A stretch of 64,000 nucleotides of DNA from Sphingomonas sp. R-74633. GTDB lineage: Bacteria > Pseudomonadota > Alphaproteobacteria > Sphingomonadales > Sphingomonadaceae. Made by a program: the position numbers and the translations under genes. The DNA lies in NCBI RefSeq assembly GCF_013416555.1, contig NZ_JACCFG010000001.1, forward strand, positions 186,001-250,000, given 5' to 3'. This document shows, in pieces, positions 1-8,583 of this stretch (its first letter is position 1; every line of letters begins with the position of its first letter). The notes beneath the pieces were generated by a model, which worked only from the letters and a program-made list of their open reading frames with translations, made no database searches and was not told where the DNA came from.

Positions 1-588
1 CTTTTCCGACGAAGTCGAGATGATGTCCGGATGCGCGGCGGGGCGCTTGCGGGCCTCGGCCTGGGTGCGGGCATAGACGTCGGCGAGCTCGCTCGCCTTG
101 ATCTTGTCGGTCTTGGTCAGGACGATGCGGTAGCTGACCGCCGCCATGTCGAGCATGTCGAGGATGTCGTTGTCGACATCCTTGATGCCGTGGCGGCTGT
201 CGATCAGCACCAGCGCGCGCTTCAACACGTCGCGGCCGCGCAGGAAGTCGTTCACCAGGTAACGCCACTGGCGCAGCATGTCGCGCGGCGCCTTGGCGAA
301 GCCGTAGCCGGGCATGTCGACCAGGCGGAACCTGAGCGGATCGCCGACGTCGAAGAAGTTGAGCTCCTGCGTGCGCCCCGGGGTATTCGAGGTGCGCGCC
401 AGCGTGTTGCGGTTGGTGAGCGCGTTGATCAGCGACGACTTGCCCACGTTCGAGCGGCCGGCGAACGCAACCTCGGGCACCACCGGATTGGGGAGGTGCT
501 CGAGCTTGGGTGCCGACTTCAGGAACGTGATCGGGCCGGCGAAGAGCTTCCTCGCCGCCTCGATCTGGTCGTCGTCGAAGCTGCTCAC
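1..588 (-). CDS. engB: Ribosome biogenesis GTPase EngB/YsxC (partial, 3' end outside window)
   Basis: TrmE-Era-EngA-EngB-type GTPase of the YihA/YsxC family, needed for late assembly of the large ribosomal subunit. All G motifs are visible: P-loop GRSNVGKSS at residues 44-52, then TPGRT, DMPGYG, TKTDK and a TSSE segment at the window edge. The gene starts with GTG at 588, overlapping the yidC stop (GTGA), which implies translational coupling. The 196 codons present are almost the whole usual length of about 200-215 residues, so only a short C-terminus is missing. It is the last visible gene of the rpmH-rnpA-yidD-yidC-engB cluster. Confidence 0.95.
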   Translation of the reverse strand, partial: MSSFDDDQIEAARKLFAGPITFLKSAPKLEHLPNPVVPEVAFAGRSNVGKSSLINALTNRNTLARTSNTPGRTQELNFFDVGDPLRFRLVDMPGYGFAKAPRDMLRQWRYLVNDFLRGRDVLKRALVLIDSRHGIKDVDNDILDMLDMAAVSYRIVLTKTDKIKASELADVYARTQAEARKRPAAHPDIISTSSEK

Positions 589-2294
589 TTTGCGGGTGCT
601 TCCTTCTTCATCGACTGCTTGAGCACCGGATGGCGCGAATAGAGCCACTGCTGCTGCAGGATGGTGATGCAGTTCGAGGTGATCCAGTAGAGCTGCAGGC
701 CGACGGCGAACGGCGCCATCATGAACATCAGCATCCACGGCATGATCGCGAAGACCTGCTTCTGGACTTCGTCCATCGGCGCCGGGTTGAACTTCATCTG
801 GAAGAACATCGACACGCCGAGCAGCACCGGCACCACGCCGATCGCCAGGAAGCCCGGCGGGGTGAAGTGGAGATAGCCGAACAGGTTGATGATCGTCGCG
901 GGATCGGGTGCCGAGAGATCGTGGATCCACAGCGCGAACGGCTGGTGGCGCATTTCGATCGTGAGCAGCAGCACCTTGTAGAGCGCGAACATGATCGGGA
1001 TCTGAAGCAGGATCGGCAGGCAGCCCGCGAGCGGGTTCACCTTCTCTTCCTTGTAGAGCTTCATGATCTCCTGCTGCTGGCGCTGCTTGTCGTCCTTGTG
1101 ACGCTCCTGCAGCGCCTTCATCTTCGGCTGGACGACGCGCATGCGGGCCATCGATTCGAACTGCTTGTGCGCGATCGGGAAGAGCAGGCCGCGGATGGTG
1201 ATCGTCAGCAGGATGATCGCCACGCCGAAATTGCCGACGAGGTGGAACAGCCAGTCGAGATAATAGAAGATCGGCTTCTCGACGATCTCGAACCAGCCCC
1301 AGTCGATCGCGCGGCTGAGCTGCACGACGCCGAGCTTGGCCTGATAGGCCTCGAGCTGCTTCACTTCCTTCGCGCCGGCGAAGAAGCGGCTGGTGTAGCT
1401 GGCCTGCTTGCCCGGCGCGAGCGCAAGCGGCTGGGCCAGGCTGTAATCGGCCTGGTAGGTCTGCTTCGCAGTGCCGCGCTGCTGGAGCGCAACCGGGATA
1501 TGCTGATCGGGGATCAGCGCAGTCAGCCAGTAATGATCGGTATAGCCGACCCAGCCGCCGGTGGTGGGAAGCTGGGTGGGCGCGGCTTCGATATCGCCCC
1601 AGTTGATGTACTTGGCGGCACCGTCGGCGACGGCGACCGGGCCGACATGCGCGGCCCACTGATCGACGTCCTTCGAGCGCTGCGCGCGCGAAACCAGCGA
1701 ATAGGGCGTGACCGACACCGGCGCCGCGCCGACATTGGCGACCGTCTGGCGGATCGTGAACATATAGTCGGGATCGACCGAGAGATCGATGCGATAGACC
1801 TGGCCGGTGGCGGTCTTCGTCGTCAGCGTCACCGGGGTGGTGGGGGTCAGCTTGGTGCCGCTTGCCTGCCACACGGTGTTCTGGTCGGGCGCCTGGGCGC
1901 CGCCCTGCCAGCCGAACTGCGCGAAATAGGCGCCCTCGGCACCGCTCGGCGAGAGCAGGCGGATCGGCGGCGATTTCTTCGCGGTCGTCTCGGCATATTC
2001 GACGAGCATCAGGTCATCGATGCGCGCGCCCTTGAGGTTGATCGAGCCCTTGAGCGAGGGCGTCTCGATCGCGACGCGCGGGCTCTCGCCCAGCACGACC
2101 GCACGGTCGCGCATCGCGGTGGGCGAATCGGTGGCGGGAGTCGCGCCCGGCGTGACCTTGGTCGGCTTGCCGTTCACCGTCTGCGTGGCGGCCGGCTGCT
2201 GCGGGAAGAGCCAGTGCGTTGCATAGGGCCATGCGAACAGCAGCAGCCCCGCGATCACCGCGAACAGCACGAAATTCTTCTGGTCTTCCTTCAC
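585..2294 (-). CDS. yidC: Membrane protein insertase YidC
   Basis: Inner-membrane insertase/chaperone that places proteins in the membrane alone or with SecYEG. The 569 residues have the Gram-negative layout: an N-terminal membrane segment at about residues 8-28, a large periplasmic beta domain to about residue 330, then the conserved 60KD_IMP core with five hydrophobic segments. The core contains the cytoplasmic charged hairpin ([20 protein letters not shown]) and the [19 protein letters not shown] segment. It lies 21 nt after yidD and overlaps engB by 4 nt. The order rpmH-rnpA-yidD-yidC is common in bacteria and supports the call. Confidence 0.97.
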   Translation of the reverse strand: MKEDQKNFVLFAVIAGLLLFAWPYATHWLFPQQPAATQTVNGKPTKVTPGATPATDSPTAMRDRAVVLGESPRVAIETPSLKGSINLKGARIDDLMLVEYAETTAKKSPPIRLLSPSGAEGAYFAQFGWQGGAQAPDQNTVWQASGTKLTPTTPVTLTTKTATGQVYRIDLSVDPDYMFTIRQTVANVGAAPVSVTPYSLVSRAQRSKDVDQWAAHVGPVAVADGAAKYINWGDIEAAPTQLPTTGGWVGYTDHYWLTALIPDQHIPVALQQRGTAKQTYQADYSLAQPLALAPGKQASYTSRFFAGAKEVKQLEAYQAKLGVVQLSRAIDWGWFEIVEKPIFYYLDWLFHLVGNFGVAIILLTITIRGLLFPIAHKQFESMARMRVVQPKMKALQERHKDDKQRQQQEIMKLYKEEKVNPLAGCLPILLQIPIMFALYKVLLLTIEMRHQPFALWIHDLSAPDPATIINLFGYLHFTPPGFLAIGVVPVLLGVSMFFQMKFNPAPMDEVQKQVFAIMPWMLMFMMAPFAVGLQLYWITSNCITILQQQWLYSRHPVLKQSMKKEAPAK

Positions 2295-2315
2295 GTACCG
2301 ATTCCCCGGAAAAAC

Positions 2316-2528
2316 TTATGGCACTGGGTCGTAGCCGTGGCCGCCCCATGGGTGGCAGCGGGCGATCCGCCGGATGGCGAGCCAGCTGCCTTTGACAGCC
2401 CCATAGCGGCGAAGCGCCTCGATTGCATAGGCCGAACAGCTGGGCGAGTAGCGGCAGCTCGGTGGGAGCACCGCCGAAGGGCCGATCTGCCACGCGCGGG
2501 TGAGCAGGATGAGGAAGCGGGCGATCAC
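2316..2528 (-). CDS. yidD: Membrane protein insertion efficiency factor YidD
   Basis: Small YidD-family (DUF37) protein of 70 residues, proposed to help YidC-dependent insertion. It has the typical [11 protein letters not shown] signature, with the Cys pair and the following aromatic residue, and the later [13 protein letters not shown] end. An N-terminal hydrophobic or amphipathic stretch ([11 protein letters not shown]) would hold it at the membrane. The GTG start at 2528 overlaps the rnpA stop (GTGA), so translation is likely coupled. Confidence 0.95.
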   Translation of the reverse strand: MIARFLILLTRAWQIGPSAVLPPSCRYSPSCSAYAIEALRRYGAVKGSWLAIRRIARCHPWGGHGYDPVP

Positions 2529-2863
2529 CGCTTCACCTTCGCCAGCGCCTTGACCAGCTCGGCCTTGAGATCGTCGAACGGGCGCTCGATGCCGCTGTTC
2601 CGGCCGATCAGCACATGATCGGCGCCGGGCAGGCCCGCTTCGGGCAACACTTCGCGGACAAGCGCGCGGAACCGGCGCTTCATCCGGTTGCGGATCACCG
2701 CGTTGCCGACTTTCTTGGATACGGTAATGCCGACCCGCATCAACGGATCGGCATCGTCACGCGCACGAACGATCAGGACAAAACCGGGCATGGGAGCCCG
2801 TTTGCCTGCGTTTGCCGCGAGATAATCCTTGCGCTGCGTAAGCCGCGCAACGGCAGTCGGAAT
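2525..2863 (-). CDS. rnpA: Ribonuclease P protein component RnpA (start codon unusual)
   Basis: Protein subunit of RNase P, which processes the 5' ends of tRNAs. The conserved N-terminal [11 protein letters not shown] segment, the [12 protein letters not shown] strand and the [17 protein letters not shown] motif are all present. No ATG, GTG or TTG lies in frame between the rpmH stop and the conserved N-terminus; the first internal ATG (MPGF) would remove the RLTQRKDYL part. The start given here is ATT at 2863, which overlaps the rpmH stop (TAATT), giving 112 residues, a normal length. The alternative is an in-frame ATG at 3004, 7 nt before the rpmH ATG, giving a 159-residue RnpA with rpmH nested inside it. 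The identity is sure; the start is not. Confidence 0.9.
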   Translation of the reverse strand: MPTAVARLTQRKDYLAANAGKRAPMPGFVLIVRARDDADPLMRVGITVSKKVGNAVIRNRMKRRFRALVREVLPEAGLPGADHVLIGRNSGIERPFDDLKAELVKALAKVKR

Positions 2864-2997
2864 TAGGCCGACAGCTTGTTGCGGCCGCGGGCGCGGCGGG
2901 CGCGAATCACGTTGCGGCCGCCCGGGGTCGCCATGCGGCTGCGGAAGCCGTGCCGGCGCGCACGCACCAGGTTGCTCGGCTGAAAGGTCCGCTTCAT
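2863..2997 (-). CDS. rpmH: 50S ribosomal protein L34
   Basis: A complete 44-residue L34, very basic, beginning [20 protein letters not shown] and ending [10 protein letters not shown]. It is a structural protein of the large ribosomal subunit that binds 23S rRNA. It was found by reading the minus strand directly, because it is short. A GAGG ribosome binding site sits 7 nt before the ATG. Its stop codon shares a base with the ATT proposed for rnpA, and an rnpA-frame ATG lies 7 nt upstream of its own start. Confidence 0.97.
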   Translation of the reverse strand: MKRTFQPSNLVRARRHGFRSRMATPGGRNVIRARRARGRNKLSA

Positions 2998-3084
2998 CGC
3001 TCATCCTCAAGTATCTAGAACGTAAAAGGGCCACCACAGGGGCGGCCGCGTGTCGGGTGCCCATAGTGGGACGTTCCGACCGAG

Positions 3085-3408
3085 TCAACGCGCTGTGTCT
3101 CCAAAACCCAGCAGTTCGGCCTCTGCACGGGCGATTTTCGCCTCCTCGGCACGCAGACGGCGGCGCCGCGCGCTGGCCCGGCGCAGTGCCTTGTCGGCGT
3201 AATGGCCGAATCGCGGCCAGCGGCGCTTGGTACGCGCGAACACCTTCTGCGCCCATAGCGAGTTCTGGAGGACGAGCACCAGCCCGGCGGCGAAGACGAA
3301 GATTCCGCCCGGGCCGGGGATGATCCCGACCAGGGGCGCGACGGCGATCAGCAGCGCGCCCGTGACGAACAGGGCAGTGCGGAGGATCGGGCTGCGTGCG
3401 CGGGCCAT
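3085..3408 (-). CDS. Small membrane protein of the PGPGW type
   Basis: A 107-residue protein with two close hydrophobic segments (about residues 10-30 and 34-50) joined by the GIIPGPGGIFVFAAGL signature. This resembles the 'putative transmembrane protein (PGPGW)' family, here with PGPGG. The C-terminal half is a highly basic, Arg/Ala/Glu-rich helix, probably cytoplasmic. No biochemical function is known to me. It lies upstream of rpmH on the same strand, 87 nt away, so it may or may not share a transcript with the rpmH cluster. Confidence 0.7.
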   Translation of the reverse strand: MARARSPILRTALFVTGALLIAVAPLVGIIPGPGGIFVFAAGLVLVLQNSLWAQKVFARTKRRWPRFGHYADKALRRASARRRRLRAEEAKIARAEAELLGFGDTAR

Positions 3409-3551
3409 ATACTCGACGTGGGGAGTGTGTGTTGGTTGTGCAAGACACGCGGAGTTGGTTCATCGTGCTTTAGGCTTGTTTCATCGACGCGAGGTCAGCC
3501 CTTGTCGCACCTTTCTCGTCTGTGCGGGACGCGAGTGGGCAGGGGCGGCGC

Positions 3552-5123
3552 ATGAATAGATCTGCTCCCACGCTCGCCCTTATGCTGTTCCTTGCCGCCT
3601 GCAGTGGCGGAGGCGGCGGCGGTGTCGTCTCGCCGACGCCGAGCCCGACGCCTTCGCCGACTGCGACCGGGCAGGTGACGATCAAGATCACCCCGGCAGC
3701 CGCGCAGGTCGCGGCCAATGGCAACCAGCAATTCGCCTGTGCGGTGACCGGCGATATCGACACGCGCTGCGGCTGGAGCGTGCAGGAAGCGAATGGCGGT
3801 TCGGTTTCGATCGCCGGGCTCTATGTCGCGCCCGAGATGGCGGGGACCTATCATGTGATCGCCAAGAGCCTGGCCGATCCGAGCAAGACGGCGACGGCGA
3901 CAGTGGCGGTGACGCTGCCCGGCGTCGCCAGGCCCTGGGTAACTGCCTATTATCTCGGATATTTCTGGGACAATATGTATCCGCCCGAAAAGGTCGACAT
4001 GACCGCGCTCACTCATTTCGTCTTCGGGCGGGTGGCGCCGGGCGGGGGCACGCTGCACGGCGCGCCGGGGGCTGTGGTCGAGGGCGCCGGCACCGCGCAC
4101 GAGGCGAAGCTGTCGCCGGACGGGGTGCGCAGCGTCGAGGACTATCTGGTCAAGCGCACGCATGATGCGGGCCGCAAGGCGCTGCTGATGCTGGGCGGCG
4201 CGGCCGATGGCGACGGCTTCCTGCTCTCGACCAGCGATGCGGTCCGCCCGGTCTTCGTCCGCAACATCGCCGACTATATGGTCGCGCATGACTATGACGG
4301 GCTCGACCTCGACTGGGAGGACAAGTTCGAGGGCAGCGACGACATCACTCCGCATGTGAGCGGCGACGAGGCCAAGCGCCGCGTGTTCGCGCTGATCGCC
4401 GATCTGCGCGCCGAGTTCGCCAAGCGCCCGCGCTACCAGGGGGCGGGCAAGGCGGCGCTGCTCACGCTGCCGGGCTATACGGTGTCGATCAACGACCTCG
4501 AGCCCGGCGGCAAGGTGCCACAATGGCAGGCCGACCTCGCCAACGCCGTCGATCAATACAATATGATGAGCTACGGCATCGGCACGACCTGGAGCGGCAA
4601 TGGCTGGCTTTCCTGGTTCAGCAGTCCGATCTTCGGCGCGACGGGCAAGACGCCGCGCGACCTGGCGTCGAGCGTCGAGGCCTATGCCAAGACCGGGGTG
4701 CCGCGCAGCAAGATCGGCATCGGCATCGGTTTCTACGGCATCTATTTCGGCCCCGGCGTCACCGGCCCGCGCCAGGATACCGAAGCCAACCGGATCTTCG
4801 AAGTCGACGATGTGGCGCTGCGCTATTCCGAGCTGGTGCGCATGGGCTATCTGACCAACGGCACCTATCACTGGGATGCCGAGGCGCAGGTCGGCTATCG
4901 CAGCTATGCCGGCGGCGGCTACACGCCGGCGGGATCGGGCCGCAACAAGGCGGGATTCCTCTCCTTCGAGAACGAGCAGTCGATCGCGGCCAAGGCGGCC
5001 TGGGTGCGCGAGGCGGGGCTGGGCGGCACGATCCTGTGGGCGATCAACTATGATTATCTGCCGAACGGCACGAGCCCGCTGCTGGGCGCAGTGAAGAAGG
5101 AGTTCGCGCCGGTGGCGCCGTGA
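3552..5123 (+). CDS. Secreted GH18 (chitinase-like) lipoprotein
   Basis: Glycoside hydrolase family 18 protein of 523 residues. The N-terminus is a lipoprotein signal (LALMLFLAACSGG, lipobox cysteine at about residue 17), followed by a PTPSPTPSPT linker and an Ig-like region at about residues 40-130. The GH18 barrel follows. Its catalytic signature DxxDxDxE is seen as DGLDLDWE at residues 249-256, and NMMSYGIGTTW fits the later MxY substrate-binding segment. The likely substrate is chitin or another GlcNAc-containing polymer; endo-glucosaminidase activity cannot be excluded. ATG at 3552 is preferred over the in-frame start 30 nt upstream because it begins the signal peptide. The end is convergent with the TonB-like gene, 10 nt away. 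Confidence 0.88.
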   Translation: MNRSAPTLALMLFLAACSGGGGGGVVSPTPSPTPSPTATGQVTIKITPAAAQVAANGNQQFACAVTGDIDTRCGWSVQEANGGSVSIAGLYVAPEMAGTYHVIAKSLADPSKTATATVAVTLPGVARPWVTAYYLGYFWDNMYPPEKVDMTALTHFVFGRVAPGGGTLHGAPGAVVEGAGTAHEAKLSPDGVRSVEDYLVKRTHDAGRKALLMLGGAADGDGFLLSTSDAVRPVFVRNIADYMVAHDYDGLDLDWEDKFEGSDDITPHVSGDEAKRRVFALIADLRAEFAKRPRYQGAGKAALLTLPGYTVSINDLEPGGKVPQWQADLANAVDQYNMMSYGIGTTWSGNGWLSWFSSPIFGATGKTPRDLASSVEAYAKTGVPRSKIGIGIGFYGIYFGPGVTGPRQDTEANRIFEVDDVALRYSELVRMGYLTNGTYHWDAEAQVGYRSYAGGGYTPAGSGRNKAGFLSFENEQSIAAKAAWVREAGLGGTILWAINYDYLPNGTSPLLGAVKKEFAPVAP

Positions 5124-5133
5124 TCGTCGGCGC

Positions 5134-5880
5134 TCAGTCGTTGTTGAAATGCACCGGGATCACCACCCAGGCCTCGGCATCGACCGTAGTGCCGCGCATC
5201 GGCGGATTGATCTGGAAGTCGCGCGAGGCATCGAGCGCCGCCGCGCCGAAGAAATAGCCGCGCGGGGTCTCGCGGACGACGCGGCAGGATTTGGGGCGGC
5301 GGGTCGGCAGGATGTGGCAGGCGAGCAGCACGTCGCCGCTCTGGTTCTGCGCCTGCGCGCCGGGCGGGTTCACGCGGCGGAGCTCCTCGGGCGTCGGCAT
5401 ATGGACCCAGTCGGGCGGGAGCAGCCGGGGTTTGGCCGGGGCGGGCGCGGGGATACCGCTGCCGGTGCCGCTGCCGGTGCCGCTGCCGGTGCCGCCGCCG
5501 ATGCCGCCCTTGCCGCTGCCGCCGCTCCCCTGCGCCGTGCCGCTACCGATGCCGCCGGGGCCGATCACGGGCGCGACGGGCGGGGCCGCGGGCGCCAGCG
5601 GGGCGAGCGTGGCGGTTGGGGTCTGGGGCGGGGCTGGAGCAGGGGCAGGTGTGCCCGGAGAGATGCGGTGCGACTGGGGCGGGACCGGCTTTGGCTCGGG
5701 CCGGGGCAGCTCGGGTGGCGGCGGGAGCGTGACGAATTCGACCGGGAGCGGGCGCTCGTGGGTCGGCGGGAGCAGCAGCACCGAGAGGCCGGCGCGCAGC
5801 AGCAGGAACACCAGTACCAGCACGCCCGCCGCCGCCAGGGCGGAAGCGCCGCGATTGCCGGGGGTGAGCGCGCGGACCAT
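5134..5880 (-). CDS. TonB-like energy transducer protein
   Basis: A 248-residue protein with the TonB layout: one N-terminal membrane anchor (ALAAAGVLVLVFLLLRAGL), a long Pro/Ala/Gly-rich periplasmic spacer with PEPKPVPPQ and GSGTGSGTGS stretches, and a C-terminal TonB_C-like domain. The last 70 residues have the typical pattern, with CHILPTRRPKSCRVV, then GYFFGAAALDASRDFQINPP, then VVIPVHF. The two cysteines fit a variant found in sphingomonad TonB homologues. It could transmit proton-motive force to outer-membrane receptors, but no exbB or exbD lies beside it. ATG at 5880 is preferred over an in-frame TTG at 5916. Confidence 0.75.
   Translation of the reverse strand: MVRALTPGNRGASALAAAGVLVLVFLLLRAGLSVLLLPPTHERPLPVEFVTLPPPPELPRPEPKPVPPQSHRISPGTPAPAPAPPQTPTATLAPLAPAAPPVAPVIGPGGIGSGTAQGSGGSGKGGIGGGTGSGTGSGTGSGIPAPAPAKPRLLPPDWVHMPTPEELRRVNPPGAQAQNQSGDVLLACHILPTRRPKSCRVVRETPRGYFFGAAALDASRDFQINPPMRGTTVDAEAWVVIPVHFNND
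5456..5491 (+). repeat. Three perfect tandem copies of a 12-bp unit inside the TonB-like gene
   Basis: The unit CCGCTGCCGGTG is repeated three times without change and runs on into a degenerate fourth copy. Read on the minus strand it codes for the Gly-Ser-Gly-Thr repeats of the spacer. It keeps the frame, so copy-number changes would only lengthen or shorten the periplasmic spacer. Confidence 0.85.
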
Positions 5881-5967
5881 GTGCGGCAGGCTATGCCGGT
5901 GCGGTGCTTCCCGCAACGGGCCCGCGCTTGATCCATAACGGGGGCACTTCCCCGCCGCTTTGGAGAA

Positions 5968-7515
5968 ATGCCGCTATCCTTGCCAGCACTTGGGGGAGGG
6001 CAGGGCTTGGTCGCGAGCGTTTCGACGGTTGCCTATCTGGGGCTGGAGGCACGTGCGGTGGAGGTGCAGTGCAACCTTGTCGCCGGGCTGCCGAAGTTCG
6101 TCGTGGTCGGCCTGCCCGACAAGGCCGTGGCGGAGAGCCGCGAGCGGGTGCGCGCCGCGATGGCCGCGATCGGGCTGGCGCTGCCGCCCAAGCACATCAT
6201 CCTCAACCTCTCGCCCGCCGACCTGCCCAAGGAAGGATCGCATTTCGACCTGGCGGTGGCGCTGGCGCTGCTCGGGGCGATGGGCGTGGTCGATGCCGAG
6301 ACGCTGGCGGGCTATGTCGTGGTCGGCGAACTCGCGCTGGACGGCCGGATCGCGCCGAGCCCGGGGGTGCTGCTCGCGGCGCTGCATGCGGCGGAGATCG
6401 GCAAGGGACTGGTCTGCCCCGCCGCGCAGGGGCCCGAGGCGGCCTGGGCGGGGCAGGTGGAAGTCGTCGCGGCGCCCGACCTGATCGCGCTGCTCAACCA
6501 CTTCAAGGGCAACCAGCTGCTGCCGGCACCGGCGGCGGGGGAAATCGAGACGCCCGCGTTCGGGCCCGACCTCACTCAGGTGAAGGGGCAGGAGACCGCC
6601 CGGCGCGCGCTCGAGATCGCGGCGGCGGGCGGGCATAACCTGTTGATGTGCGGGCCGCCGGGCGCGGGCAAGTCGCTGCTCGCCTCGTGTCTGCCCGGGA
6701 TATTGCCGCCGCTCGATGCGGGCGAGGCGCTCGAAGTGTCGATGGTCGCGTCGGTGGCGGGGACGCTGAATGGCGGTCGGCTGACGCGGGCGCGGCCGTT
6801 CCGCTCGCCGCACCACTCGGCCTCGATGGCGGCGCTGACCGGGGGCGGGCTGCGCGTGAAGCCGGGCGAAGTGAGCCTGGCGCATCTCGGCGTGCTGTTC
6901 CTCGACGAGCTACCCGAATTCCAGCGCGCGGTGCTCGATTCGCTCAGGCAGCCGATCGAGGCGGGGGTGGTGAGCGTGGCGCGGGCCAATGCGCATGTGA
7001 CATTTCCGGCGCGCGTACAACTGGTCGCGGCGATGAACCCGTGCCGCTGCGGGCATCTCGGCGATCCGGCTTTGGCCTGTGCGCGGGCGCCGCGCTGCGC
7101 GGCGGACTATCAGGCGAAGGTCTCGGGGCCTTTGCTCGACCGGATCGACCTGCATGTCGAGGTCCAGCCGGTGACCGCGGCGGACCTGGTGCTGGACCGG
7201 GTGGCGGAGGGATCGGCCGAGGTCGCGGCGCGGGTGGCGGAAGCACGGGCGGTGCAGGGCGCGCGCTACCGCGACGTGGCGGCGCGGACCAATGCCGAGG
7301 CGGACGGGGAGGTCCTCACGGCGCATGCCTCGCCCGACGAGGCCGGGCGCAAGCTGCTGGCGCAGGCGGCGGAGGCGATGCGGCTGTCGGCGCGCGGCTA
7401 TACGCGGGTGCTGCGCGTGGCACGGACGATCGCGGACCTGGCGGGCGCGGAGGGCGTGGGGCGCATCCATGTCGCGGAGGCGCTGAGCTATCGGCGGCAG
7501 GCGCCGCGGAGTTGA
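5968..7515 (+). CDS. comM: YifB/ComM family Mg-chelatase-like AAA+ ATPase
   Basis: A 515-residue member of the YifB/ComM family. ComM in naturally competent bacteria is a hexameric helicase that promotes branch migration during transformation; many non-competent species keep it too. Visible parts are the N-terminal ChlI-like lobe (GLEARAVEVQCNLVAGLPKF, later NLSPADLPKEGSHFDLAVAL), Walker A GPPGAGKS near residue 228, a Walker B-like LFLDELPEF, and the C-terminal Mg_chelatase_C lobe (LLDRIDLHVEV, LSARGYTRVLRVARTIADL). It is divergent from the TonB-like gene. The length is normal for the family. Confidence 0.95.
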   Translation: MPLSLPALGGGQGLVASVSTVAYLGLEARAVEVQCNLVAGLPKFVVVGLPDKAVAESRERVRAAMAAIGLALPPKHIILNLSPADLPKEGSHFDLAVALALLGAMGVVDAETLAGYVVVGELALDGRIAPSPGVLLAALHAAEIGKGLVCPAAQGPEAAWAGQVEVVAAPDLIALLNHFKGNQLLPAPAAGEIETPAFGPDLTQVKGQETARRALEIAAAGGHNLLMCGPPGAGKSLLASCLPGILPPLDAGEALEVSMVASVAGTLNGGRLTRARPFRSPHHSASMAALTGGGLRVKPGEVSLAHLGVLFLDELPEFQRAVLDSLRQPIEAGVVSVARANAHVTFPARVQLVAAMNPCRCGHLGDPALACARAPRCAADYQAKVSGPLLDRIDLHVEVQPVTAADLVLDRVAEGSAEVAARVAEARAVQGARYRDVAARTNAEADGEVLTAHASPDEAGRKLLAQAAEAMRLSARGYTRVLRVARTIADLAGAEGVGRIHVAEALSYRRQAPRS

Positions 7516-7603
7516 GGGCGGGCGCTCATTCCGTCGCGCGCATCCGAACGGATTGAAGCATGCGCTTGGCCCTGTTTAAGAGGGGCGACTGCTGGGACAC
7601 AAA

Positions 7604-7834
7604 TTGAACGACACGCTTTCATTCTTTGCCGGCCTAGTCCTGTTCATCGCCTGCGCATGGAGCCTGGTGAACGGCTTTCGCACGGGAACCATGACCGTGC
7701 CCTGGGGGGTATGGGCGGTCGGCGCGCGCCACAGGCGACCTTTTACTTTCTGGATTTTCGCGGTGAACAACGCAGTCTTCGCTGCTGGGGGAGTCTGGCT
7801 GGTAGCGCGCACGCTCAGGTTCGTTCCAGGCTAG
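7604..7834 (+). CDS. Small hypothetical membrane protein
   Basis: A 76-residue ORF starting with TTG, with two clear hydrophobic stretches (FFAGLVLFIACAWSLV and FWIFAVNNAVFAAGGVWLV) separated by a basic loop (GARHRRP). The family is not recognised. The reading frame is free of stops between yifB and tRNA-Leu, and the hydrophobic pattern argues that it is real, but the TTG start and the lack of a strong ribosome binding site leave doubt. Confidence 0.45.
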   Translation: MNDTLSFFAGLVLFIACAWSLVNGFRTGTMTVPWGVWAVGARHRRPFTFWIFAVNNAVFAAGGVWLVARTLRFVPG

Positions 7835-7926
7835 ACCCGGCCGGACCTGCAATAGCGGCTAGAATTCCTCCGCAGGCCTTCTTATAGCGACCAACATCGA
7901 TGCCTGGCCGCTGCGCCGATCGGCAT

Positions 7927-8012
7927 GCGGGTGTGGCGGAATGGTAGACGCAGCGGATTCAAAATCCGCCGTTGGCAACAACATGTCGGTTCGAGTCCGA
8001 CCACCCGTACCA
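7927..8012 (+). tRNA. tRNA-Leu (anticodon CAA)
   Basis: The acceptor stem GCGGGTG pairs with CACCCGT at the 3' side. The anticodon stem-loop (GCGGA, loop TTCAAAA, TCCGC) carries CAA, read as Leu TTG. A short variable arm follows, as expected for a class II tRNA, then the T-loop TTCGAGTC. The CCA end is encoded (8010-8012). Total length is 86 nt. Confidence 0.95.
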
Positions 8013-8114
8013 GGACAGTCCGGCGCGCTGCCGCGGAGCGTTGCTCCGACCTTCCGCTTTGACTAACGCTAATCATTCGCAACGGGTAGGCCTGTCGAAT
8101 GAAGCGCACGCTGC

Positions 8115-8519
8115 ATGGATGAAGGGCAGGAGAGGCCGGGAAACCGGCTGACGCGGCCGCTATGGATCGCGCTGGGACTGTTCTTCGTCGCGCTGGGCAT
8201 CATCGGCGCGCTGCTGCCGCTGATGCCCACGACGATCTTCCTGATCCTCGCCGCGGGCTGCTTCGCGCGCTCCTCGCCGCGGCTCGAGACCTGGCTGCTC
8301 ACCCATAAGCGCTTCGGCCCGACGCTCGTCGCCTGGCGCGAGGAGGGGGCGATCCCGGCCCGGGCCAAGGCGTTCGCCTGCGGGGGCATCGCGATCGGCT
8401 ATGCGGTGTTCTGGTGGGGCGCGCGGCCGCCCGTGTGGGTCGACCTGGTCGTGGCGCTGGTGATGGGCGCCTGCGCGGCCTTCATCCTCAGCCGGCCCGC
8501 CCCGAAGCCCCGCCCATAA
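8115..8519 (+). CDS. YbaN/DUF454 family inner-membrane protein
   Basis: A 134-residue protein with three or four hydrophobic segments and the DUF454 hallmark: GIIGALLPLMPTTIFLILAAGCFARSS, followed by RLETWLLTHKRFGPTLVAWRE. The family is typified by E. coli YbaN; its function is unknown. The start at ATG 8115 gives a short charged N-terminus before the first membrane segment. Its stop codon lies within the A-run of the terminator that serves the convergent TonB-dependent receptor gene. Confidence 0.85.
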   Translation: MDEGQERPGNRLTRPLWIALGLFFVALGIIGALLPLMPTTIFLILAAGCFARSSPRLETWLLTHKRFGPTLVAWREEGAIPARAKAFACGGIAIGYAVFWWGARPPVWVDLVVALVMGACAAFILSRPAPKPRP

Positions 8520-8553
8520 AAAACCGGCGCGGAACCCGAGGGCGCCGCGCCGG
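8518..8553 (-). terminator. Intrinsic terminator of the TonB-dependent receptor gene at 8584
   Basis: Perfect 9-bp stem (CCGGCGCGG 8524-8532, CCGCGCCGG 8545-8553) with a 12-nt loop. Read on the minus strand it is followed by six T residues (8523-8518). Those T residues are also the last codon region and stop of the convergent YbaN-like gene. Confidence 0.88.
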
Positions 8554-8583
8554 CAAGGACGGAGGTTGGAAGGGTTCGCCGGA

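Noticed and set aside
3005..3463. Further upstream extension of the rnpA frame to 3463
   Set aside because: Open only by chance: it crosses the leader of rpmH and the PGPGx-type gene and has no protein-like pattern. Only the ATG at 3004 is worth considering.
5456..5491. Tandem repeats as a CRISPR array
   Set aside because: Units are 12 bp with no spacers and lie in a coding region.
8031..8053. GGAGC-GTT-GCTCC hairpin after tRNA-Leu as terminator
   Set aside because: Five-bp stem without T-run; too weak to annotate.
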